Positions 1 to 8,548 of a DNA stretch of 64,000 nucleotides are shown here, one piece after another. The DNA lies in the NCBI GenBank assembly GCA_014055465.1, contig WIAF01000005.1, positions 186,001-250,000 of the forward strand, in the 5' to 3' direction. Source of the stretch: Nitrospira sp. CR1.1. Its GTDB lineage: Bacteria > Nitrospirota > Nitrospiria > Nitrospirales > Nitrospiraceae. Under the pieces are notes generated by a model, which was given only the letters and a program-made list of their open reading frames with translations, did no database searches and was not told the origin of the DNA. The stretch's first letter is position 1. Every line of letters starts with the position of its first letter. The translations under genes and the position numbers were made by a program.

Positions 1-300
1 CAGCACCAGCACCGGCTGGTCCAACACGTTGGTTTCGAACAGGCTGAGCAGGCCCCAGTTGTTCCGCCTGGTATTCGGCCGGACAACACCCTCGACGAGT
101 TTGGGACCTTGCGCACGGAAAATCGATCGGATCAGGTCGCGGTCTCGACGAGGGCCAGATTGATCCATTTTCTCGATCTCGGCTGACAAACGCGCTTCGA
201 CGAACTGCAGATAGGCATCCATCGTCGGATTGGTCACCGCCAACCAGACTGCCAGCATCAAACTTCCGACCAATCCGGCCAAGGTCACAGTACTCATCAT
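1..300 (-). CDS. DUF4359-like small exported or anchored protein (3' part lies outside the window)
   Basis: The reverse strand stays open from an ATG at 300 to the window edge, giving 100 residues without a stop. Residues 4-22 form one hydrophobic segment (signal anchor or signal peptide). After it come a charged helix-like stretch and the motif RPNTRRNNWGLLSLFET. This order (hydrophobic start, TNPTMDAYLQF, a charged middle, NT-R-N-GL-S-F) resembles DUF4359 proteins known mainly from cyanobacteria, whose function is unknown. The assignment is by motif memory only. A second ATG follows directly at 297, so the start may be one codon later. Confidence 0.55.
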   Translation of the reverse strand, partial: MMSTVTLAGLVGSLMLAVWLAVTNPTMDAYLQFVEARLSAEIEKMDQSGPRRDRDLIRSIFRAQGPKLVEGVVRPNTRRNNWGLLSLFETNVLDQPVLVL

Positions 301-458
301 GTACTTTCTTCGAGCATCCGCGGCACATTCAGAAGCGGGTGGCAGGCGTCCGACGGTTTGACAAATGCACCCCGTCTGTTTAGCTTACGCCCGATTTCCA
401 CGGAATGGAATACGAAGGCGCGTGACCGTGCCGGTTCGAGAGATACGGAGGAGCCACT

Positions 459-749
459 ATGTTCGTTTGGAGTAAACGCCTCGTCGCCGGCCTGCTGGCG
501 GGTTTCGTCCTGCTTATTGGAATATTCCTGGTTCAGGGAGAGCCTGAATCGATCAGCGGCTTGAAGATCCATACCACCCGCTGGATCACGGTGAACTATA
601 TCGGTCTGCTGATATGGCTGTTTGTGTGGATGTTCGATCAAGCGCGGGTGCGCGGAAAAAATGTGCTGTTGTGGCTGGTGCCATTCGCCTTGGCGCCGCT
701 GCCGACCCTGATGCTGTTTATTTTGTTTTTACAGAAGAAGATGAAGTAG
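459..749 (+). CDS. Small three-helix membrane protein, unknown function
   Basis: The 96-residue product is almost entirely hydrophobic, with predicted membrane spans near residues 8-26, 46-60 and 69-91, and a basic C-terminus ending KKMK. A GGAGG ribosome site lies about 7 bases before the ATG, which supports translation. It stands alone between the partial gene on the left and the BrnTA cassette on the right. I do not recognise a family. The arginine- and lysine-rich loops suggest an inner-membrane location. Confidence 0.6.
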   Translation: MFVWSKRLVAGLLAGFVLLIGIFLVQGEPESISGLKIHTTRWITVNYIGLLIWLFVWMFDQARVRGKNVLLWLVPFALAPLPTLMLFILFLQKKMK

Positions 750-851
750 GCTACTGCAGAGCCCGCCGGAATATGGAGGGGATGGCGACCAGCCCGATGG
801 TGGACGTTGCGTACTCATCAATCCGCCTAGCGAGCTCGCTTATCGTCTACG

Positions 852-1070
852 CTACGAAGCCCACCTCATATCAAGCTTCTTCTGATTGAGCGCGCAATCA
901 CGCAGGTACAAATTAATCAGATTCTGATACGGCATCCCGATTTCATCAGCCAACCCTTTGAAATAGGCCACGGTCGTTTTATCCAATCGAATCGTAATGG
1001 GTTGCTTCAACCGCCCGCGGTACGGATTGCGCTGCCCCTTCATCTTTGAGAAATCATATTCCGCCCTCAT
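852..1070 (-). CDS. brnA: BrnA-type ribbon-helix-helix antitoxin
   Basis: This 72-aa protein has a basic N-terminus and a compact ribbon-helix-helix core: PITIRLDKTTVAYFKGLA is the strand and first helix, and GMPYQNLINLYLRDCA is the second helix. In BrnTA type II systems the BrnA antitoxin binds BrnT and, with it, the operon promoter. The gene begins 3 bases after the stop of the upstream toxin gene, in the toxin-first order typical of brnTA. A CopG-like antitoxin of another family is the main alternative, but the BrnT partner makes BrnA most likely. Confidence 0.82.
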   Translation of the reverse strand: MRAEYDFSKMKGQRNPYRGRLKQPITIRLDKTTVAYFKGLADEIGMPYQNLINLYLRDCALNQKKLDMRWAS

Positions 1071-1073
1071 ATG

Positions 1074-1355
1074 TCACCTCTCATAATGCTTCCCCTCCTG
1101 CCGTGTCGCTTTTCTGGCCGAGATGATGCGAATAACGTCGTCTCGTTCACGATAGCAGTGACACACGACCAGGATTCGTAGCGTGAAACTCAGGCCCAGC
1201 ATAAGAAATCGATCCTCCTCCGAATGATCCGGATCGTAGAACCGCTTCGCGTGGTCGTCGAGAAATACCGACTGCGCCTCCTCGAACGAGACACCGTGCT
1301 TCCGAATATTTTGCCGATTCTTTTTTTCATCCCACTCAAACCGAATATCACCCAT
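1074..1355 (-). CDS. brnT: BrnT-type ribonuclease toxin
   Basis: The 93-residue protein starts MGDIRFEWDEKKNRQNIRKH and continues with GVSFEEAQSVF, D-HSEEDRF-MLG, LVVCHCYRERDDVIRIISARKAT. These are the hallmark segments of the BrnT family (a RelE-like fold mRNA interferase). Family length is about 90-95 aa. An in-frame ATG lies five codons upstream at 1370, but it falls inside a good promoter, so 1355 is preferred. The gene is directly followed by brnA, forming a two-gene cassette. BrnT normally inhibits translation under stress, and its activity here is inferred only. Confidence 0.85.
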   Translation of the reverse strand: MGDIRFEWDEKKNRQNIRKHGVSFEEAQSVFLDDHAKRFYDPDHSEEDRFLMLGLSFTLRILVVCHCYRERDDVIRIISARKATRQEGKHYER

Positions 1356-1361
1356 GCATAC

Positions 1362-1390
1362 AGTGTACATATGTTAAGTCCCGGGTTCAA
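1362..1390 (-). promoter_or_regulatory. Sigma70-like promoter of brnTA, probably giving a leaderless mRNA
   Basis: On the reverse strand TTGAAC (1390-1385) and TACACT (1367-1362) are separated by 17 bases. The predicted transcription start falls at or within two bases of the brnT ATG at 1355, so the message would be leaderless. The perfect 8-bp palindrome ACATATGT (1367-1374) sits across the -10/spacer junction and could be the BrnA operator. Inferred from sequence only. Confidence 0.5.
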
Positions 1391-1439
1391 TTGCACCCGG
1401 CGGACCATCGGATGTGGAGTGCCCGATATTCGCCAACAT

Positions 1440-2705
1440 TTAGCAGGAAGTCTCGGCCTCTCCCCTTTCCGCATTCACCTCTGTATGCTCTGCGACAGGC
1501 TTGCGAAGAATCCACAGCAACCATAGACCCGGTAATGCAGCGAGGAAGGTCACAAAGAAAAACGGGCCCCACCCGGCCAACCCCACCAGTTTCGCCGCCG
1601 GCCAGCCGAGAAACACGCGGCCGAGCGCTTCAACGGACGAGAGCAGCGCAAACTGAGTCGCCGTGTAGCGGTGGTTGCAGAGCGACATGACCAGCGCCAC
1701 GAAGGCAGCGGTGCCCATTCCTCCAGTAAGGTTTTCCACTCCGACCGCCAGGGCCATCACCGCATAACTCTTCCCGGCCCAGGCCAGCCACATGAATGTC
1801 AGGTTCGAGAGCGCCTGCAGTATCCCAAACACAAAGAGTGAACGGAACAGCCCCAGCCGCGGCATCAAGCTGCCGCCGATAAACGCGCCCAGAATGGTCG
1901 CTCCCATCCCGAACGCGCGAACCACGCCGATATCCTCCGACGAAAACTGCACGCCTCGCAGCAGAAACGACGTCGTTAAGGCGCCGGCAAAGGCGTCGCC
2001 CAGTTTATAGAGCACGATCAGTCCCAGTAACGCTAGCGCCATCGGGCGTGCAAGAAATTCCGTCAACGGACCCCACACCGCTTCCGCCATCGAGTGCGGC
2101 GCCGCCTGCGCGTTCTCCGGTTCGGGACTCATGAAGATGGTGAGGATGCCCAAGGCCATCAAGCCTGCCATGCAGAGATAGGCCGCCGGCCAGTTCAAGC
2201 GAGACGCCAGAATCAGCGCCAAGGATCCGGACGCGATCATGGCGATGCGATATCCCATCACCCAGGTCGCCGCCCCCAGGCCTCGTTCCTCCGGTTTCAG
2301 GACATCGGTCCGATAGGCATCAAAGACAATGTCTTGCGAGGCGGAAAGGAAGGCGACCGCCAGAGCCAAGGCCGCGAACACCTGCGCGCCTTCTGCGGGT
2401 CCGATCAAGGCCATAAGCGTCAGCGCGACTGCGAGACCGGTTTGAGTCACGATCATCCAGCCGCGCCTGCGCCCGAGCCAGGGGGGAACGATCCGATCCA
2501 TCACCGGAGCCCAGAGAAATTTCAGCGTATAGGGCAGACCGACGTAGGCGAACAATCCAATCGTCGTCAGGTCCAGCCCCGCTTCGGTCAGCCAGGCTTG
2601 CAACGTCCCGCCCGTGAGGGCCAGCGGCAACCCGGAAGCAAAACCCAGGGGCAGCATGATGCCGAGGCGTGGAGTCAGATAGGCGCGAATGGATGAATGA
2701 TTCAT
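1440..2705 (-). CDS. ampG: AmpG-like MFS muropeptide permease
   Basis: The 421-aa protein has about 12 hydrophobic segments. Its N-terminus contains GFASGLPLALTGGTLQAWL, then GL-AYVGLPYTLKFLWAPVMDR and LGRRRGW, the characteristic start of AmpG-family major facilitator transporters. AmpG imports anhydro-muropeptides from the periplasm for cell-wall recycling. A further motif, SASQDIVFDAYRTDVL, near residue 120 also fits. The gene is monocistronic here and no ampC/ampR genes are adjacent, so the exact substrate (muropeptide or another solute) is inferred from family. An ATG with no competing upstream start supports the N-terminus. Confidence 0.78.
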   Translation of the reverse strand: MNHSSIRAYLTPRLGIMLPLGFASGLPLALTGGTLQAWLTEAGLDLTTIGLFAYVGLPYTLKFLWAPVMDRIVPPWLGRRRGWMIVTQTGLAVALTLMALIGPAEGAQVFAALALAVAFLSASQDIVFDAYRTDVLKPEERGLGAATWVMGYRIAMIASGSLALILASRLNWPAAYLCMAGLMALGILTIFMSPEPENAQAAPHSMAEAVWGPLTEFLARPMALALLGLIVLYKLGDAFAGALTTSFLLRGVQFSSEDIGVVRAFGMGATILGAFIGGSLMPRLGLFRSLFVFGILQALSNLTFMWLAWAGKSYAVMALAVGVENLTGGMGTAAFVALVMSLCNHRYTATQFALLSSVEALGRVFLGWPAAKLVGLAGWGPFFFVTFLAALPGLWLLWILRKPVAEHTEVNAERGEAETSC

Positions 2706-2945
2706 GCGGTCAAAAAGCCGGGTCGTTTACGAGGTGCAGCATACCATTGCCCAATGCGTTGACGGCATCAGAATCGTGAATCTCTCTGTGCCGGTCGGGA
2801 ACATTCCGGTGTGCCGCTGTCCTGAGCGGAGGCTGGAATCGCGCGGCGCATAACTGTCCTTCACCGGCGAACTTCCATCAGCATGAATCAGGGGAGGCTT
2901 TTGTAAAGCTGACCTGGTATAAGTAGCCAAAGGGAGAGGGATCAG

Positions 2946-3350
2946 ATGAACGTGACAAACCTAGGCCTCACGTGGAATTCCCGGTACCTCGAACTGTCGC
3001 CGACGGAAATGGGGATAGCCATCGTGGCGGCACTCCTGGTGGGTGGAGCGGCCCTGTATATTCTCCTCAAGGTATTGCGCAGCAAACCGGTCAAGCTGCT
3101 CGGCATGACGTTATTGGTAGCCGGGATCGCATTGGTCGGCTGGCTGGCGCTCGATCAGCATCAGCAGGATGAACGCACGCGCGTCTCCGAGATCTGGAGC
3201 CGTACCTTCGAAAACAGCGCTATCAAGGACTTCGAATCCTGCGTCGCCAACAGGGCGCCACGGAGCCCCGGCCCGCAATACCGCGTCGAAGTCGTGACGG
3301 AATGCGGTGACGTCGCAAAGGCCATCAAAGAAGGATTGGACGCCCGTTGA
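2946..3350 (+). CDS. Hypothetical inner-membrane protein with periplasmic C-terminal domain
   Basis: The 134-residue product has two hydrophobic helices (about residues 23-43 and 50-67) joined by a short basic loop (KVLRSKPVK). A soluble tail of about 65 residues follows, containing two cysteines (ESCVANR and VTECGDV). A GGGAGAGG ribosome site lies just before the ATG. Neither neighbour is functionally related: the AmpG-like gene diverges on the left and the FNT channel converges on the right. I do not recognise a family. Confidence 0.55.
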   Translation: MNVTNLGLTWNSRYLELSPTEMGIAIVAALLVGGAALYILLKVLRSKPVKLLGMTLLVAGIALVGWLALDQHQQDERTRVSEIWSRTFENSAIKDFESCVANRAPRSPGPQYRVEVVTECGDVAKAIKEGLDAR

Positions 3351-3398
3351 GCTATCGCGGCCTGCGCAAATACTGCGCCGGTTATCCCAGTACTCCAG

Positions 3399-4244
3399 TC
3401 ATTGAGATTGGGAACCGGTCCTCAGGTAGATGAACCAGTAGACAAGCGCCACCAGGACCGTCCCGCCGATGATATTGCCCAGGGTGACCAGCAGGAGATT
3501 GCCCGCCGCGCCGGCCAGTGACAGCGGCGCCGCGCTTCCAGCCGCCAAGGCCATTCCTAGCGGTAGAAAGAACATATTCGCCACGGAATGTTCGAAGCCA
3601 CAGGCGACGAAGGCGCTGATGGGAAACACAATCGCAAGAATTTTGTCCGCCACGCTCCTCGCGCCCATACACAACCAGACCGCGAGACACACGAGGACAT
3701 TGCACAAAATGCCGCGGGCAAACGCGGACAGCGGATCGAGGGCAATCTTGCCGCGCGCGATGCGCACCATTGTCTCGCCGACCACCCCATCCCCCAGCGT
3801 GTGTACTCCGGCGAGGAGCACCAATACCGCCGTTCCGCCGGCCCCGAGCAGGTTCCCGAGATAGACCCAGATCCAATTCCTCACCACCTGGCGCGTCTGC
3901 ACACAGCCGGCAGCCCAGGCCATCGCAATCAAATTGTTTCCGGTGAAGAGTTCCGCCCCGCCGACGACCACCAAGACCAGTCCCAAACTAAACGTCATCC
4001 CCCCGGCCAGGCGTGACAATCCGAACGGCAATGTGGGGCCATCTTTTCCCTCCGTGATCGTGACGGTGTAAAACAAGGCGCCCAACGAAATAAACGCGCC
4101 GGCCAACACGGCCAAGGCCACCAGCGTCGGCACTGCCGTGTTCACCTTGGCCAAGCCAACCTTGCACACACGCGCCGCGATCTCCGGCGGCGGATAGGCA
4201 TCGGCAACGGAAGCGGTTGCAGGATTGGACGGATCGGCCGTCAT
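3399..4244 (-). CDS. Formate/nitrite transporter (FNT family) channel
   Basis: This 281-aa membrane protein carries the FNT signatures: GAELFTGNN after the third helix, a GNLLGAGG segment and CGFEHSVANMFFLPLGM, whose histidine corresponds to the conserved pore histidine of FocA/NirC. Six helices are predicted. FNT channels move formate, nitrite or hydrosulfide together with protons. Its ATG overlaps the stop of fdsA by four bases (ATGA), indicating translational coupling with formate dehydrogenase, so formate is the likely substrate. Nitrite is a serious alternative if the host is a nitrite oxidiser. The last cytoplasmic tail is short. Confidence 0.88.
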   Translation of the reverse strand: MTADPSNPATASVADAYPPPEIAARVCKVGLAKVNTAVPTLVALAVLAGAFISLGALFYTVTITEGKDGPTLPFGLSRLAGGMTFSLGLVLVVVGGAELFTGNNLIAMAWAAGCVQTRQVVRNWIWVYLGNLLGAGGTAVLVLLAGVHTLGDGVVGETMVRIARGKIALDPLSAFARGILCNVLVCLAVWLCMGARSVADKILAIVFPISAFVACGFEHSVANMFFLPLGMALAAGSAAPLSLAGAAGNLLLVTLGNIIGGTVLVALVYWFIYLRTGSQSQ

Positions 4245-6964
4245 GTGATCAACATCACGTGCATGGAGGGACTCGGCGTCGCGGTTGTCAGCACTTTTTC
4301 AATCCGCACCGTTGAAACCTTATACTCAGGGCACTTGGAACTTTCATCGGCACTGGAGGACAGCAACACGTTCAGGTCCGTATCGGGGAAGTGAAAACTT
4401 GTGAACAACTCTCCCGGTTGGACACGCTCGCTGATCATCACGGGAAGCCTGGCCTCCCCGCGCGCGCTGATCAGCTTCACCAAGTCGCCATCACGAAGCT
4501 CCAGCCTGCCCGCATCAATGGCATGGATTTCCAAGACATCGGTATCAACCACCTGCATGATCTCCGTTCGCCTGGTCTGCGCGCCACAATTGTAATGCTG
4601 CAAGACACGGCCGGTGATCAACACCAGCGGGTAGGCCTCGCTCGGCGCCTCGCCCGGGGGCAAATAATCCACCGCCACAAACCTCGCCTTTCCTTTTGGA
4701 AACGACTCTGCGTGCATCAACGATGTGCCCGGGTGTTCATGGGAAGGCACCGGCCACTGCAAACCCTCCGGCGCATCCAGTCGATCAAACGACACTCCGG
4801 CAAATAGCGGCGCCAGCTGGGCAATCTCATCCATGATCGCCGAGGGGTGGGAATACTGCATCGGGTAGCCCATCCGCGCTGACACCTCACACACCACCTG
4901 CCAATCCGGCAATACTCCGTCGGGCGGTTCCACCGCCTTTCTGATGCGTTGGAGGCGGCGCTCGAGGTTCGTGAACGTCCCGTCCTTTTCCAGAAATGAA
5001 GCCCCGGGAATGACGAGACGCGCCAGCTTGGCCGTTTCGCTGAGGAAGAGATCCTGGACGATGAGGAAATCCAGACTCTTGAGCGCCGCGCGGACTTTTT
5101 TCAGGTTGGGATCGGTCTGGGCCACGTCATACCCGATGATCCACAGACTCTTGAGCGTTCCCGCCAGTGCGGCCTCCCACATGTCCGGCGTCTTCATGCC
5201 CCGTGCCGTCGGTAAAGGCCGCCCTGTGACCGCCAAGTGCGCCGCGGCAAGTCCCGGATCGGTGAGGGGCTGATATCCGGCAAAGAAGGTGGGCAGGCAG
5301 CCGACATCGGACGCACCTTGTACATTGTTCTGCCCGCGCAGGGGATTGATACCGGCGCCCGGTTTGCCGATGTTGCCGGTCGCCAACGCCAGATTCACCA
5401 GCGCCATCACCCCGTGACTGCCCCAACGATGTTCGGTCATGCCCAGACCATGCACCGCCATAGAACCGCCGCTGGTAGCATACCGGCGCGCGGCTTCAGC
5501 AATAAGATGAGCCGGCACGCCGGTCAGCTTGGACGTCCTCGCGGGAGTACAATCCTCGACCACGTTCAGCCATTCCTCGAAGCCTTCCGTCCGGTCACGC
5601 ACGAAGGCCGCATCGGTCAGATGTTCCTTGGCGATGACATGCCCCATGCCATTCAACAGGGCCACGTTGGTCCCCGGGTGCAGCTGGAGATGAAGGTCGG
5701 CCAGGCGGGCAAGTTCGGTACGCCGCGGATCAACCACGATCAACGGCACCCCGCGACGCACGGCCTGCTTAATACGCGCGCCGAGCACCGGATGGGATTC
5801 GGTGGGATTGGCTCCAACCACCAGGATCAGCTTTGCCAGGGCCAAATCACGAATCGAGTTGGTCGCCGCCGATGCGCCGAGTGTCTCCATCATGCCGGTC
5901 ACGGTGGCGCTGTGGCACACCCGCGCGCAGTTGTCGATATGGTTGCTGCCGATCACGCAACGCATGAATTTGCCGAAGAGGTAATTTTCTTCATTGGTGC
6001 CGCGGCTGGAGGAGATCGTCGCCAGGGCATCCGGTCCGTGAGTCTCCTTGACCCGGCTCCATTCCTCGGCAACCCGATCGAGGGCTCTGGACCAGGAGAT
6101 TTCCACCCACCTGTCGCCCTGCCTGAGCAACGGCGCGCGGAGCCGATCCGGCGCATAGTTGTATGTCCACCCGAAGCGTCCCTTCATGCAGGCGTGGCCG
6201 TGATTCGAAGGCCCATCGTCAGACGGCAGCATCCGGACCACCCGCCCGTTCCGCACACCGGCGTCAAAGGTGCAACCGACGCCGCAATAGGCGCAGGTGG
6301 TACGGACAGCCTGAACCGGCGCCCCCTCTTCAAGCACCGTGTTTTCGATGAGGGCGCCCGTCGGACATTCCTTCACGCAGGCCCCGCAGGAGACACAGTT
6401 CGACGAGGCAAACCCCGCCGCCTCTCCGGTCAACGCCGCCGCCCCTGCCGTCGGCCGGCTGGCGAAGCCGCGATATACCATCGTCAGGGCATGCGTGCCT
6501 TGAATCTCATCGCAAGCCCGCACGCAACGGGCACATGAAATACAGCCGGCATTATCAAACACAAAAAACGGATTGGATCGATCGACGATGTTCGCTCTTC
6601 CGGCAGGCTGCGGATAACGGATCTGATTCAATCCCACCGACTCGGCCAAACGCTGCAAGGCCTCCGGTACTCGATCCCCTGCCGGCTGCTCGGATAGATA
6701 CAGTTCAACAAGGTGTTTCCTCAAACGAGTGAGCCGCTCGCTCTCCGTGCGGACCACCATGCCCTCCCGCACCGGAGTCGTGCAGGACGCAGGCAAGCCA
6801 TTCTGGCCATCAACCTCGCAGAGGCAGAGGCGACAGGCGCCGAACGGAGCCAAATGGTCCGACGAACAGAGCCCGGGAATGGCAATCCCGGCCTTTTTCG
6901 CCGCGCCGTAAATCGTGTCGCCCGGCGACGCCAGCACCAGACGCCCATTAATTTCCAGCTTCAC
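4241..6964 (-). CDS. fdsA: NAD-dependent formate dehydrogenase, molybdenum/tungsten catalytic subunit (FdsA-like)
   Basis: The 907-aa subunit oxidises formate to CO2. In order it has an N-terminal [2Fe-2S] ferredoxin domain (CSSDHLAPFGACRLCLCEV), a double [4Fe-4S] ferredoxin domain (CISCARCVRACDEIQG and CVSCGACVKECPTG), the [4Fe-4S] of the molybdopterin domain (CAYCGVGCTFDAG) and the bis-MGD catalytic part. The active-site residue appears to be cysteine in NCARVCHSATVTG, not selenocysteine. The GTG at 6964 is preferred over the ATG at 7033: GGAG lies eight bases upstream and the protein then begins directly with the ferredoxin strand. The NuoG-type His-Cys3 cluster seems absent: HLVELYLSEQPAGDR lacks the cysteines. 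It is the third subunit gene of the fds cluster. Confidence 0.92.
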   Translation of the reverse strand: MKLEINGRLVLASPGDTIYGAAKKAGIAIPGLCSSDHLAPFGACRLCLCEVDGQNGLPASCTTPVREGMVVRTESERLTRLRKHLVELYLSEQPAGDRVPEALQRLAESVGLNQIRYPQPAGRANIVDRSNPFFVFDNAGCISCARCVRACDEIQGTHALTMVYRGFASRPTAGAAALTGEAAGFASSNCVSCGACVKECPTGALIENTVLEEGAPVQAVRTTCAYCGVGCTFDAGVRNGRVVRMLPSDDGPSNHGHACMKGRFGWTYNYAPDRLRAPLLRQGDRWVEISWSRALDRVAEEWSRVKETHGPDALATISSSRGTNEENYLFGKFMRCVIGSNHIDNCARVCHSATVTGMMETLGASAATNSIRDLALAKLILVVGANPTESHPVLGARIKQAVRRGVPLIVVDPRRTELARLADLHLQLHPGTNVALLNGMGHVIAKEHLTDAAFVRDRTEGFEEWLNVVEDCTPARTSKLTGVPAHLIAEAARRYATSGGSMAVHGLGMTEHRWGSHGVMALVNLALATGNIGKPGAGINPLRGQNNVQGASDVGCLPTFFAGYQPLTDPGLAAAHLAVTGRPLPTARGMKTPDMWEAALAGTLKSLWIIGYDVAQTDPNLKKVRAALKSLDFLIVQDLFLSETAKLARLVIPGASFLEKDGTFTNLERRLQRIRKAVEPPDGVLPDWQVVCEVSARMGYPMQYSHPSAIMDEIAQLAPLFAGVSFDRLDAPEGLQWPVPSHEHPGTSLMHAESFPKGKARFVAVDYLPPGEAPSEAYPLVLITGRVLQHYNCGAQTRRTEIMQVVDTDVLEIHAIDAGRLELRDGDLVKLISARGEARLPVMISERVQPGELFTSFHFPDTDLNVLLSSSADESSKCPEYKVSTVRIEKVLTTATPSPSMHVMLIT

Positions 6965-6982
6965 CTGGGTAGCTCCATATCT

Positions 6983-7048
6983 CGTTGTTCGTCTCTCGTA
7001 TCTCTTGCGCAGCGATTCACAGATACGTTTCACATTTCACGAACAACG
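6983..7048. repeat. Inverted repeat in the fdsB-fdsA spacer
   Basis: CGTTGTTCGT (6983-6992) and ACGAACAACG (7039-7048) are a perfect 10-bp inverted pair enclosing 46 bases that include ACGTTTCACATTTCAC. This fills the only sizeable gap (86 bp) inside the fds cluster. It resembles the short GAAC/GTGAAAC-type intergenic repeats seen again near 31.3 kb. It could fold in the mRNA and tune fdsA expression relative to fdsB; that role is inferred. Confidence 0.6.
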
Positions 7049-7050
7049 CC

Positions 7051-8547
7051 TCACATCCTCAGCTTGTTTCGAAACTCGCCAGAGAAATGTTCGATCGCCG
7101 TGAGCACCGGATAGGGTGCGCGCCCGCCGAGGGCGCAGAGGCTGGTGAGTTTCATGGTTTCGCCCAAGTCATCCAGCAGCCGGAGGTCATCCATCGTGCC
7201 ACTGCCCGCCTGGATTCGTTCGAGAATCTCGCGCCCCCGCACCGACCCGATACGGCAGGGCGTGCACTTGCCGCAGGATTCATCGGCGGTGAAGGCCATG
7301 AAGTGCCGCGCCAGGTCCACCATGTCGGTTTCATGGTCGTAGACCACAATCCCGCCATGCCCCAGGACCGCGCCAGCCTTGGCAAATGCGTCGTAACAAA
7401 TCGGCAGATCCAGCCCGGTGGCGGGAAAAAGACTGCCGAGCGGCCCGCCGACCTGCACCGCCTTGAACCGCGAACCTGGTGCCATCCCGCCGCCGAACTG
7501 GTCCAACACCTGACGCAGACTCAGCCCGAACGGCACCTCCACCAATCCCGGATGTTTCACCCGCCCGCCCAACTGCAAGGCGATCGTGCCGCGCGACTGT
7601 TCCGTGCCGAGTGAGGCATGCCAGGCACCGCCACGAGACACAATATTCGGAATCGTTGCAAAGGTCAGCACATTGCTCACGATAGTCGGCCGCCCGTACA
7701 ACCCGGCCTGTGCCGGATACGGAGGCCTGGCGCGTACGACGCCCCGCTTGCCCTCCAGAGATTCCAGGAGCGCCGTCTCTTCTCCGCAAACATAGGACCC
7801 GGCCCCCTCCACCACCTCGATCGGAAACGGTTCGCCGTCCAATTCCAATAACTCCGCTTCATCGGCTTTTTGGATAGCGGCGCGCAAAGTGGCCGCTGCC
7901 GCCGGATATTCCTGCCGGCAATACACATAGCCGCGGCTCGCGCCGATGGCTCGGGCGCAGATCAACATGCCTTCCAGCAGTCGAAACGGATCCCCTTCCA
8001 GAATCATCCGGTCGCAGTAGGTTCCGGCATCGCCTTCATCGGCGTTGGCCACGACATATTTTTCTAGGGCCTTAGTCTGTTGCGCCACCTTCCATTTGTT
8101 CCAGACGGGAAAAGCCGCCCCGCCGCGGCCTCGCAACTGCGAGACGCGCAGCTCTTCGATAATCGCATCGGGAGTAAGCCGGAACGCCGCCTCCAGCCCG
8201 GCCAGGCCGCCGTGCGCCTGGTATTCATCTAGGGCCAAGGGCTCTGTCTCCCCGAAATTGGCAAAGGTATAGCGGGTCTGATTGGCGAGGAAGGGAATGG
8301 ACCTGACCGGTACGCCGCCGATACCGGAGAGGATGGACGGCAGATCGTCCGGCGTGACATTGAACCAGGCCATCCGCCCATCGGGACCGTCGCGTTCCAC
8401 CATCGGTTCGAGAAAAAACGCTCCTCGCGAGGAGAGGCGGATGAGTTGTACCTCGGGACGGTCGGCCCAAGCGTCCGCTAGCAAGCCGGCTCCGGCTGCC
8501 CTGGCGGACGTGTCGTTGGAAAGATACAATCGCGTCGCGCTGCTCAT
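7051..8547 (-). CDS. fdsB: Formate dehydrogenase NADH/FMN subunit (FdsB/NuoF-like)
   Basis: The 498-aa diaphorase subunit passes electrons from the FdsA iron-sulfur chain through FMN to NAD+. Visible motifs: GRGGAAFPVWNKWK and NADEGDAGTYCDRMILEGDP (FMN and NADH site), EGAGSYVCGEETALLESLEG, and the [4Fe-4S] ligands ESCGKCTPCR with the distal cysteine in TSLCALG. The first 100 residues are a degenerate thioredoxin-like region without cysteines. The ATG at 8547 lies one base after the fdsG stop. An upstream in-frame ATG at 8595 would overlap fdsG and adds no family-like sequence, so it is rejected. Confidence 0.92.
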   Translation of the reverse strand: MSSATRLYLSNDTSARAAGAGLLADAWADRPEVQLIRLSSRGAFFLEPMVERDGPDGRMAWFNVTPDDLPSILSGIGGVPVRSIPFLANQTRYTFANFGETEPLALDEYQAHGGLAGLEAAFRLTPDAIIEELRVSQLRGRGGAAFPVWNKWKVAQQTKALEKYVVANADEGDAGTYCDRMILEGDPFRLLEGMLICARAIGASRGYVYCRQEYPAAAATLRAAIQKADEAELLELDGEPFPIEVVEGAGSYVCGEETALLESLEGKRGVVRARPPYPAQAGLYGRPTIVSNVLTFATIPNIVSRGGAWHASLGTEQSRGTIALQLGGRVKHPGLVEVPFGLSLRQVLDQFGGGMAPGSRFKAVQVGGPLGSLFPATGLDLPICYDAFAKAGAVLGHGGIVVYDHETDMVDLARHFMAFTADESCGKCTPCRIGSVRGREILERIQAGSGTMDDLRLLDDLGETMKLTSLCALGGRAPYPVLTAIEHFSGEFRNKLRM

Positions 8548-8548
8548 G

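Noticed and set aside
1381-1400. T-arm-like stem-loop beside BrnTA (possible tRNA remnant)
   Set aside because: The 7-base TTC loop does not give a five-pair T stem; the real pairing has an 8-base loop, and no other tRNA arm is present.
5237-6538. 433-codon plus-strand frame opposite fdsA
   Set aside because: Antisense shadow of a GC-rich gene; no motif, histidine/arginine-rich composition.
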